Of a stretch of 64,000 bases of DNA, positions 48,019 to 59,500 are shown one piece after another; the first letter of the stretch is position 1, and each line of letters begins with the position of its first letter. The position numbers and the translations under genes were made by a program. The stretch lies in assembly GCA_004352715.1 (NCBI GenBank), contig SCFE01000063.1:1351301-1415300 (forward strand). Reading direction: 5' to 3'. The DNA is from Hofstenia miamia. Its lineage: Eukaryota > Xenacoelomorpha > Acoela. The notes under the pieces were generated by a model. The model was not told the DNA's origin. It made no database searches and saw nothing but the letters and a program-made list of their open reading frames with translations.

Positions 48019-51000
48019 GTTTGTATTTTAGACCACTAGTGCAAATCAATTCATTCTAGCTAAAACTTGCTTACTTTTACTATATTCACCCTAAAAAAGT
48101 AGATGTTAAACCATTAATACTTATAATTAAATTTTCTATTGTTGTAGACACAAATGTAATATAACTACAGCAAATATTACGTACAACTAAGAGAACATAC
48201 AAAACATACCTATTTATTATGATTTCTATTGGTGTCGAAATAATGATTAGCTTAATTTTTCGAAAACCTTTGAAACATAGTGCATAATTTAACTTTTCTT
48301 ACTTCTATCAAATTGAAAAAGCAAATAACTTAACTTTTCATAATTATAGAATTCCAAAGGATAAATCAGTTGATTGAGATTATTAATGTAAACCAAAAAA
48401 TTATGAGACAGCTGGAGGGTTCTACTGAGCGAAACTTTAGTTCTCGAGTTGGAATCAATTCTGTGAAATTCCATTAATATACTTGAAAATTGTCAAATAA
48501 TCGATATGTAAAAATTGCAGAAGATTCTTCAAGACTACATTCATCTGCCCTTCGATTTATTTTTTAGTAACTTACATGCATTATTTGTTTTCTTTTAGTC
48601 ATGATGCATAGCTTATTAATAGTTGTAATGCTAAGTTTTTAGTGTATTTTAATCTTAAAGTTTTTCAAGCTAGAGTGTTGCCACATGATTTAATATCAAT
48701 TTTTTAATCAGTTCAAAACTTTATTAAAATTTTTTCTTCACTATATTCACAAAATAAATATTAAAACATCTTTTATTGAGAAAAAAGACGAGCAGGTCTT
48801 ACAGTATTAGTTGAATTTTTTATTAGACTTAGAAATATGCAAGCCCAGTGATAACTATATATGTTAATGCACCAATTTTTATATCATTTTTCATTCATGA
48901 GCAAATTGCTCAGTAAAGTCTTTTTTGTAAACATCGCCGAGGTGCAATTCTGGATTACGCGATATTCAACATCTATCATGCTTCTGTTAGTAGTGCGTTA
49001 TTGCCATTCCTACATTTTAAAAATATTCCATTTATAAGTCATAAGAGATTTTTCTTTAGCACTGGAAGTTTAGTATTTAACTCGTCATTTTTAAAAAATT
49101 TAGCCAATTGTAAATATATTTTTCAAAATATTTCTAAAGAATTTGATTGCAGTCAATTTCATTTTGAGAAACTATATTATTGTTCTTGGCATTTTGCTCA
49201 ACTTATTTTCTGAGTTAATATTTATGAAAATATAGTTTCTCAGTTCTAGATTTTTTGGAAGAAAATAGCTGGACATAATTTATCGGTTTATGTAGATCTA
49301 GGTACGTTTTTGTAAATGAGTTTCCAGTGAATTTATTTTCTACAATTACTTGCAAAATTAAACGGATATTAATTATCAGCAAGAGTTGCATGTTTAATGT
49401 GACATATGTAGCCTTATTCATTAATTAAGAAATGTTCATTGACCTTTCAATCTCTATCGCAAGTTAAATACTGTTCAGGTTGCACACCTGATTATAATAT
49501 TGACTTCATTTATGTTTAGTTTATCTGAATTATCTTAATATTTGTAGTTGAATTATTTGTGATGATGCTTGTTCCTATATTTACAACTTAAAAGAGCAAT
49601 CTAAATTTTTAGGTAGTATAAGGAGAATTCTTGTGTTTATAGTTTTGTGATAATGGTTGAGAGGGGTGTTTTAAGTGCTAAAATTTGTTCTATAGATAGG
49701 AGCACTGTATATATTTATTTTATGAACACTGTTATTTGCTTCATATTTCAATTAGTTTCATAAATCAACCATTATTCATTAATTTCTCAAACCCCACATA
49801 CAACACTATTTCATAGATTTACAGCTATGGACAGAAGTCATCGGTCAGCAGATTTTATACGCTTTCATTGTGTGTCCTGTTGAATTTTCTACAATATTAC
49901 TATGTACCTAAAATCAATCATAATCGTTCAATTACGTCATTAGAACTGTATGGAATTGATAACACTTCATTTCTTTTGTTATACATTTTATAGCGTGCTG
50001 TCTTGTTAAATCACCCCACATCTAACATTTCAGTTTCACGTGATATACAATATAAATTGCATGCAACAGTATGTCAGACATTTATGAATTTCTACACTTT
50101 TATTTTCTATAATTTTGTCTAAAGAAGGCAATTTAAGCGGGCTTACAGCTCAATTGACGTAAGTCAACCCTTCCTGGAGCAGATGTGAGCCATAGATAGT
50201 TTTTAATGGTCAGTGAGATAATGGCATTTGGTGGCATAACTGACAACGATTTATCAATATTTTTGATCTACAGATATTTTATTATTACCTGGGCATGTTA
50301 AAACTTAACTGCCAATTTTACACTGAAATCGATTATTGCAATTAGCCGTTTGCATGTTAACAAACCTTAAGAAAAGGGAACCAAAACAAGGGCATTTATA
50401 TTCTGCTACTTTTTTATCCAAGCTTTTGCTAAAAATTGATTCTATATGAAAATGAAATATGTGCTTATTTTAATTTGTATATGTATTTTTACACGTTCTA
50501 CAAAACTACTGGGGTTTCACTAAAAAATTGTGACAAGTTTTTACAAGAATTTCATTTAAGATGTTCATTTCTTTTACTACAAGAATGCATGCAGTGTTTT
50601 AAGGAAAATAATACTTTCCTGCATATCCAAGCAATATATCCCTTAAAATAAGAAGTAGAAAATATAGATAACATGTTTGTATTTTTATTTATTAATAAAT
50701 GTATGCTTGCTAAGCATACTCAGGTGGACTGAATACCAGAAGATAAAAAATATTGGTATTTAGAGTCATTATAATAATAGTATTTTTTAAAGTAAACACC
50801 CTTGAAAATCTTGCAACCTCCTGCTGAGTACTATGCCCTACACCCAAGGTATCATATATGTCACGTTTTATAAGTTCTTCCTACCGCCAACACAAATTTA
50901 ATAATATAAGTATTGCTGCAACTAATTATTAACAGGATTGGAATGGTCCTTTTTATCATTTAAGTAACTTATTATTTCTTATATATTGTATTACTAAAAT

Positions 51001-52028
51001 GCTTACCCGATTTCTTTGTGCCAAATGGTTTTCCAATAAATACTGAAACTCTAGTATCTGTCTTTAGTCAATATAAATTAAATATTTTGAGTAAAACACA
51101 AGAAAAAGAAAAAAACATTTTTCGATATATCTTCGTTTAATGAATGTAATAAACATACAACAAATTAGCTGAAGTGTAAGTTGGAAAAAGACTAAAAATT
51201 AACATAATTTTAAGCTGTCAGGTGACCTTAGTCCATAACTGTAAGAACGAAAAAGAGTTCAATTTCAGAATTAATGATTAGTTTGATATTATACAGATTC
51301 GGATCGTGGTTAGGTATTAGGGCCCGGCGGTATACTGATATCGTGATATCTCGCCTAATAAATTGATCGGTACTTTATTTAAGAATATGTGCATTGTATG
51401 CATATATATATATATGCGCAAATATACTATTGATTTTTCATAGTCATGCCGAACTGATACCGCGGTATTTTGAATGATATCGAACCAAACCGAACCGATT
51501 TCCAAAATTTCATACCGCCGGTCCCTAGTAGGGATCTAGACTATAGGCCTGTGTATTCTTAAAATTCATTGCCGCTAAGATTTGATCGTTTCGCAAAAGT
51601 ATTATTTTTAATTTTTCACACCAGCCTGTTTTTTGTAGACTTATTTGTGGTGCTTCTAAAGCAAACAGAATTAGGTTTATTTTGTAGTAACTATGCTTAA
51701 TGTCCAAGTTTATGACATGATTCCGAAATTTACATGTGTGATACAAGTCTTAAAATCACAATAAGATGTTCTTATCAGTATCACCACTCTGAAAAAATAT
51801 TATTTTTCTATTGTTTAAGTTTATATGCAAACTATAAATATTAATTGTGTGGCATACAAATATGTACATGTATGTAAAGTTATTATTAATTAGCTTTTGT
51901 AGTTTTTTTGTTATTATCGTCTGCTTTTTAAGAATTATGATTGGGTAGATATTTTTCATTTATTTCCAATGCAGGAATTATATATTATGAAATTAGAGCT
52001 ACTATATTTACATAATTGAATAATTTAG
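48019..52028 (+). other. Intron 2 (about 4 kb)
   Basis: Phase 2 intron from the GTTTGT donor to the acceptor TTGAATAATTTAG at 52016-52028. It contains a hAT-like MITE (51318-51527) and a short TA tract at 51402-51414. No supported exon inside; frames such as 49001-49213 and 50436-50651 are featureless. Confidence 0.65.
51318..51527. mobile_element. hAT-like MITE, 210 bp
   Basis: TAGGGCCCGGCGGTAT (51318-51333) and ATACCGCCGGTCCCTA (51512-51527) are inverted repeats with one mismatch. The flanks TTAGGTAT and GTAGGGAT agree at 6 of 8 positions, consistent with an aged 8-bp target duplication. Internal GATATCGTGATATC and GATATCGAACCAAACCGAAC add symmetry. Confidence 0.75.
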
Positions 52029-55000
52029 GATTGATGGTTTCCCAATGTCTGGGATTGAGATTAAATGGGCACGTACTCGTGAACACTTCTTTTTGAAAAA
52101 TGAGTACATTAATCTTTTCCACAGTGGCTTAATCGATCGTATTACATACTTTAACTACACAAAAGAAAGACAGAGAGGTAGTTCCATAGAAGAGTCCAAC
52201 TATTGGGCACGTATGCGTGATAGACTCGATCGAGAATCTATGTCTGTGAGCACATCTACATGTAATCAGTTACAAACTATAACTGAGCACAATGCACAAA
52301 CAATAAAGCCATTTGAAGGATTACTAAGTGGGGGAAGAGGCCAAGTAATGGATTGTGTAGAATGGCTAATCTTGCAAGTTTTGGAAATTAAGCACATTAG
52401 AAAAACGCAGAGAATCATTGACTTGATATCTCAGCAAATTGAGCATGATTTGTACAGATGGTATAATGAACAGAATGAAGAGGATTCACAAGGTCAAAAT
52501 GAATCTTTGTACGGAAGGCGAACTGAATGCCGAAGGCGCATGCGATATGAAAGCAAAAAGTCATATGAAGAAACTCATCAATTCAAGAAAGAGATGAAAT
52601 TGAAATATTTACATAAGAAATCAATGCACTTTGAAGGACGAGCTCTTGAGGTCTTACTCGACAATATTTGGGATGTATATTGTTGTGAACTTAAAGTGAA
52701 AAGAGCGCCACAAATGCAAGCTAAGTCATATATGCTATCAATATGCAGTAAAACTGACAAGATCCTTCCGGAGAAATCTGAAACTATTACACCATTATTG
52801 TATGGAATTGGAACTATTGGTGACTGGGGAATGTGTAAAATAAATATAACTGGTTCTGTTGATGCCACAAAGGCTAAAAATCATCAAAATGATAGCATTT
52901 ACAACGAGAAATATAAGAAATCTCCTACTGCAAATGTTACATGTGGAAGTGGAATGATAGTAAGCAGCAGCTCTTGGCAGAAATATCGAGAAATCGAACT
53001 TATCAATTCCAAATGTGCATCTATTGTTCACAAAAGGAACACCAGTAATTATTCAAACAAATGGACCAATGGCAGAAGACTTATGCTGGAAGGTAGATCA
53101 ATTGAGAAAGACTGTAACACTTGGTCAAGAACAAGGATCACAGAAATTAATGAAGTTACAGAGTTTGCTAAAATATGCAAGTCAATCATGCAACTAAACA
53201 TTATTGATGTACCTTTAAGAATAGTTGATGGTATTGGACAAACTTTCTGCATTGATTGGTCAAGAGTACGTGATAGGTATTTGAAGGAAATAGCAGCTGT
53301 CAGCAAATATGTTTGTGATGCGAGTGCACAATCACTTGAATTTTCAAACTCACAGTGCAAGAGTGATTACAAGAATTATTCTCTTGGGAAGGGATATTTT
53401 GGAATTTATCCACAAAGAACAACTGGTGAAATAGATGTTCATAAACCTATAGTTAATGATCTTAAGTTCACCGTTACTTTACAAAACAAACTCATTGCAC
53501 TTGCCTCAAAGGTTAAAACATTAAGCATTGGGTTATTGAAGCACAATGAACTAATTTTTACACATTCATTTGATGAAGAGGAAAATGCAAAAGATGAAGT
53601 GAGTGTTGAGATATTTGAAGAAATAGAAGAAATTGAAAATTATATGGTGGAGTCTGAATCATGTGATATGTCACTAAGCTCTAGCATAGTAAAATTTATT
53701 GCAGAATTTTTAATGTGCGATGACGAAGATTTTAATGTTGATAGTGAAATAGCAGAATATTTGATAATGTCTAAATTAGAATTCGTAGACTTTATTCTCA
53801 ACAGAACTTTGAGTGCATCCAAAGAGGAAACAATTTTCATTAATCACTTCTGCAATTTTTTTGAAGATGTGAACAGAATTGAAAATTTTGTAGAGATGGT
53901 TTTTCAAAGTAGGACTTTTGATGCATCATGTGCCAAAAAGTATTACCAAGAATTATTTGGATTTGGGAAGATGGAGCTCATCAATTTTGATAGGAGTCAT
54001 AACATGGAATTAGTTAAAAAACAGAATTCTAGTATTATTGAGGCAAATAAGTTATCTCTATTTGCAGTACCAGAATATAGTAACCATGTGTTAGCCAGAT
54101 GCAATAATGAGTATCTTAAGCATTCAATTGAAAATTCAAATTTGTTTACAAGTGAAAAACATAGTACTGAAATGTGCTATCCTGAACTTTATTGCAACAA
54201 TGCTAATAACATAATTGCTCTATTATTCTCTGCAAAATATGGATGTGCACAAGTCTGCAATCTGTTGTACATAGCAGTGGAAGACATGTATGAAAATGCG
54301 TCATTTACTAAAGCATTCGGAGAAAATATCATCAAAACAAGCATTGAAAAGGCAATTGGAAGCAAGAAATTTTATCTTAGCAATGCTATCATATGCTATT
54401 TTAAATATTTTGAGGTTGATCTATTTGAAGCAGTTCTGAATATTTTAAGGGCACAAGTTATCTTTCAGAAAATTTCAATGCCTATTTGTAAACTTAATCC
54501 AAATGCTGACTTCCTACACAATATTATTTCAAACAGTTTCATTAATAGTCTTGAGACAATTTGTTGCAATGAAGATGTTGATTTGCAGAAATCGCTTCCT
54601 TATGGTATTGCTGAAGATCTATTACAAGAAAGCTTAATGGATTATGTAACTGAGATGCAAGCATTAATCCTATGTAGACCTGAATTTGAGAAGATTATTT
54701 TCCAGGAATCTGAATACAAAGAAGAAAATGAATTAACAGATTCAATTCAAGTTGAATTTCAGAACAGAAGTATTTCATTTAAAAAGGCTTACCTTTTTAC
54801 TGCAACAATTTATGCATCTAGTAAATTGCAAACAGTCTCATACATTAAAAGTCAGCTGCTTGATGCTCCTACATTTATTGGTGACATTGCAGTTCTTTGT
54901 TTACAGATTTCTACGTTTAAGGGACAGCATTATATCGACTTAACACAAATGAGCAGTATTCAAAGCAGTAGAGAAGATGCTATTAATGTTTCATCTTATG

Positions 55001-58000
55001 AACACATTCTTGCTCCCTTAGAATCGCAAGCATTAGAGTCTGTTGCTAAGCAAACCTGCAATCATATTGTTCATGAAATTTACAATGATAAGCAATGTGG
55101 TATATATTCGGAAGACTATAATTATTTGGAAACTTGTGATCAACTTGAGTCAACACTACTTGAAGAATGTAATCAAAATATTTTCATCAACAATATTAAA
55201 TTTCATAAAGGTAAAAATATTGGTAATCATACCCTATCAAAGAGTGAATGTGATTGTTTACAGTATTACCATGCTGACAACCAAAGAATTGAACAAATGG
55301 AATTTGCAATATCAAATGTTACTGCAATCAATAATATGTTGTTACCAAAAGATGTTACTAACACTTTACTAGGTAGCAACTATTTCTCAACTGTTGACTC
55401 ATTTACATGTGAACTCAATCCAAATATTTCAAATAAAGAATCACCTTTCAAGGCAGATCCTATTGTATACAACTTTGAGAAATTCATAGTAAATTTATTA
55501 CCTAGTTTACTCAGTAGTGTTCCTGAATATGATTTCATAGAATTTGAAGAATATAAGCCATTTGAAGCTGAGAATTCATCATATACTTCAACAGAAATAT
55601 GTGCAAGAAATATAGTTTTGTGCAAAGCTTACACTTTGTTGCAAAATTTGAATGGTAAGAGTGTAGTGCAAGCATACTATTTTGATGCAGCTCAGACATC
55701 AAATTATGAAAATTTTGCTAAATTTTTCTGTGAGGGCAAACTGCAAGCCTCTAGTTTGAAATCACAAGTATTTAGTGATGCTTCAGTGTTTAGTGCTGTT
55801 AAATATGACCTAGATGAAGAACCTGAAATTTCCTTTGCTGAAGACCTTTTCTTGGAATCAGAAATTGCACTTGCATCAACAGATGTTTCAGTAAACTGGA
55901 AATTACCACAGAAACTAACGTTTCCAACAAATGCACAATATCTTGAAGGGGAATACAATTTTGATTCCATTCAAAACATTTATGTTAAGCCTGATTTTGA
56001 AGAATGTCACAAAGAATTAATATTGAGGTACCATGAAATTAATAAATGTAGACCAGTGTTTAATGAAATACTTTCTATTGGTGATGAAGAGAAATTAGAC
56101 TATTCATTCCTAACTAACTTCAATCAAGAGTATGTTGATTATGCATTTTCCAGCTCAATAATCAATTCACATTTACACCAAGCAAGAAAATCCCCACTTG
56201 ATATAATGTCAAGCAGCTACTTCAGATTTCTTGAAGCTGATTTTTGCAAATATGATGATGATTTTGGTAAATTCAAGAACATTGATGAGGCTGAAACACT
56301 AATCTATGCTTCAGAAGTAAATGAAACATACCCTACTTATCAAGATTTGCTTTCTACATCTCTTACTGGGTACATTGATTTGCAGGAACAAGAGTCGATC
56401 ATTTATGATGAAGAGGCATCATCATATAGTTCAGTAAGTACTTATAAAAGGAAAGCAGCATTTAATAAAAGCCATGCAAATTTTGCTAATATACAGGCAA
56501 TGAGCTCTTTACACAGCAATTATTTTACAAATTCAGAGTCAACAGAGTACAATTATACATTGCCTGTGGTTCCTATATATGTAGAACAAAGGCAAGCACT
56601 AACACCTGAAGCATATATAACTTTGTTGATATGCAGTTGCACTAAAGAGCATTATTCGGAAATTGAGCTAGATTCATATGAAGATTTTCCAGCTTTGCAA
56701 ACGTTCATTCCCTACTCTAGTGAAGTATCAGACAAATTGATTGAACATCAACTGTCATTGGAATTACCTGCAAATGGAAATCAAATTGAACAGGCATATA
56801 CAGTTTATGAGAATGATATTATTTATCCAGTTGAGTTCATGCAATGCTTTGGTTCATTGTATTATAATTCTTGCTTGTTGAGCAAAAGTAGACTTGGTAG
56901 TAATCCTACTCTATCGAAAGGTGTTTCACAAAATATTGTCTACTTTATTGCTGAAGACATCACAGAAAGTATGAGTGATTTTGGAATTCTCAATGGATAC
57001 ATTAATGCCCATATGAAACATGCTGCATTGAATACAATGAGTACATTTGGCTCTTCAAAACTAGCAGAAAATTCATATGATGCTTCTGAAATTTTAAGTA
57101 CATACCATGATTCTGAAAAAGGAATTCTTTCATCAATGTTGAATGATCACTGCTTACAATATGAAAGATATATAAGCAATTTACTTGCAAATGGATCAAT
57201 TGAAGAAAACCTTAATGACTATGAACCTGAAGACTTTGAAAGTAATAGCCTCACAGATAGTGCTCACAATACAAATTGCACCAGCAACATGATGATTAAC
57301 AAAGTTTATAAGGGTGTCAACAATTATTCCATGGCAGCAAATAGTGTAGAGCAAGTTAAATTTATTCCAATCTGTGAAGAAATTTTCAGTAAAAAAGATA
57401 GTATTATTATTGAGGGAGATCTTGTTAATAATGATTGTACTAATGTATGTAGTGCAATAGATGAGTCTATGTCATGCACTGACTTTGAATACATTGCATA
57501 TAATGCTGCAGATGAATTTCAATCATTTATTGAATCATTTACAAATGCAGATGCATGTGTAACTTCTTCCAGTCTAACTCCTTTCAAGGCCTATGACATC
57601 AGTAAGTATTCAATTTGCAAATTCTTGGCAGATTATATTGTCTTCCACTCTGTCAATGGAATCCATGTGATGAATAATTTAGATGTGGCAAAAATGAAGC
57701 AACTTCCTTACCTATCAATGAAGGTAACTGAAATATTTCCTGCATTGCTTTCTGCTTCAGGTGTTGATAAATTACATTACTCAAAATCTTCAGATTTAGA
57801 GCTTGAATACAACTTTAACTATGCTGAATGTCTTAAAACAAATTCATTAAATGGAAGACATCAACTCAATTTGAAATCTATTACAAATGCTCTTGCAATA
57901 TTTGAAGACTCAGAAATCTATGAGCATTCAAGGCCAATCTCCAAGCGTGAAAATCTAGCAGTTACAGGATGTATAACTCAACATTTCAGTTCTATGCTTC

Positions 58001-59334
58001 CTCAAATCTATGATTTAGTTGTTGTTGGAAGGACATCCTGTTCTAAACTTTGTCATATCTTGGATAATTCTGCTGAATTCATTGAATCAAATATGCCTGA
58101 AGTGTGCACTGGTATTGAGAATCATTGCAAAGAAATCTGTCAATGCATTGAATCTACTGGTTTTGGTAAAACATATAAGCTTAGTTCTCTACACAAAGAA
58201 ATTGACCAGCTTTTTGATGAAGAAATGATATGTGTAAGTAAAGTAAAAACAGTGGAAAAACGTCCATTGCCAAGACCAGTATTTAAGACACCAGGCATTG
58301 ATGAAGAACTTGAAGAAGAGCTAATAACTCCAAGCACCAAAAAAGTAGTTTTGCAGCGATTGCCTAGAATGAATGATATTGCAATATTCAACTATGATGA
58401 GAATGATGATAATAGTGATTATAATATTATTGAAGTCAAGGATGATCAATCAACTGCTGATATTTTGGAAATTTTAGAATACATTAATGAGGAAATGGAT
58501 GACAATATTGATCTATCATTTGATGAACATGATGAAGACACTAAAACTGTGGATACATTGGATGAGAAAGAAGAAAAAGACGAATTTATCAATGCCATGT
58601 TTGAAGTTAAGACAGTTTCAAGATTGACATCAGCTGAGAAGCTAAGATATTGGAATGCAAGGAATAATCTTGTATTAGAGAAAGAAAATGAATTTGAACA
58701 TATAGATGCTAGTGAAAAGGAAGTTGTTATTGAGACCAGGAGTGATGATTATCTAAATGCAATGTTTGAGGTAAAAACAGTGTCGAGAATGTCATCTGCT
58801 GAGAAATTAAGATATTGGAATGCAAGAAATAACATTGCTTTGGAGAAAGAAGCTGAAATTGAACACTTAGATGTTATTGAAAAGGAAGAAATTATTGAAA
58901 CCAGAAGTGATGATTATCTAAATGCAATGTTTGAAGTAAAGACAGTGTCAAGAATGTCATCAGCAGAGAAACTTGGATATTGGAATGCAAAGAATAAAGT
59001 TGCATTGGAGAAAGAAGCTGAAATTGAGCATTTACTTGGCATTGAAAAGGAGGAAATTATTGAGACCATTGATGACGATTACTTGAACGCAATGTTCGAA
59101 GTGAAGACCCATTCAAGATTGTCCCACTTTGATGAGATGCAAAGCGCCAACATTGAAAATTTGTTTGTTAAAGTTTTGCAAAGAAAGCAAATGAATGTTG
59201 AACATGAAGTACTGCAAGAACGTCAAACCAAAGTTAAGTCTGCTCCCTTAATGCAAATGAAAGTGCATGTAACCAGACGCATGAATAATTCTTACAGTGA
59301 AGAGTCATACCCCGTATTTCAACAGCAGCTTTAG
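52029..59334 (+). CDS. Large repeat protein, exon 3: 7.3-kb terminal exon
   Basis: The acceptor AATTTAG precedes 52029. The first base completes Trp, then IDGFPMSGIEIKWARTREHF runs in frame through 2434 residues to TAG at 59332. With exons 1 and 2 the protein has 3078 residues. Residues about 595-1110 hold tandem 45-56-residue repeats with W-(A/S)-R-x-R-(D/E), for example NYWARMRDR, NTWSRTRIT and DWSRVRDRY, usually preceded by a Gly box (EGRSIE, DGIGQT, EGRALE). Residues about 1110-2700 are acidic and rich in Ser, Tyr, Phe and Asn, with no domain I recognise. Residues about 2828-3018 are four 55-residue repeats (AMFEVKTVSRMSSAEKLRYW). No signal peptide or membrane segment is visible. Codon use is even and the frame uninterrupted, so it is under selection. 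A giant intracellular scaffold is possible, but that is only a guess. Confidence 0.85.
52066..53420 (+). repeat. Coding array of W-x-R-x-R repeats in exon 3
   Basis: In full-protein numbering the key Trp falls at 657, 703, 756, (812 is Arg), 858, 910, 960, 1009 and 1054, with a possible Tyr version at 1104; exon 2 adds Trp 611. Spacings run 46, 46, 53, 56, 46, 52, 50, 49, 45 and 50. The best copies keep G-x(5-12)-W-(A/S/Y)-R-x-R-(D/E); copies at 756, 858 and 910 keep only the Trp and the spacing. Confidence 0.65.
58579..59150 (+). repeat. 165-bp coding tandem repeat, four units
   Basis: Units start at 58579, 58744, 58909 and 59074, exactly 165 bases apart. Protein consensus: DDYLNAMFEVKTVSRMSSAE, then KLRYWNARNNIALEKEAEIE, then HLDVIEKEEIIETRS. 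The fourth unit diverges after VKTHSRLSHFDEM and lacks the YWNAR core. The exact period with synonymous changes shows maintained repeats rather than assembly error. Confidence 0.95.
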
Positions 59335-59494
59335 ACTATACTTAGTTGTAGAGCAATTGAAAAATATTTAAAAAATAGTTAGATATTGTATTATGGAATT
59401 ACTTTGTGAGAAATTTAATTTTTGCTGCAAAGATTTATTTATTCTCAACTATGCGATATAATTCTAACAATCATAGCATTGGAATATCTGAATT

Positions 59495-59500
59495 AATAAA
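59495..59500 (+). terminator. Poly(A) signal AATAAA of the large gene
   Basis: AATAAA lies 161 bases after the stop codon in AT-rich 3' UTR and is the first canonical hexamer downstream. Confidence 0.6.
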
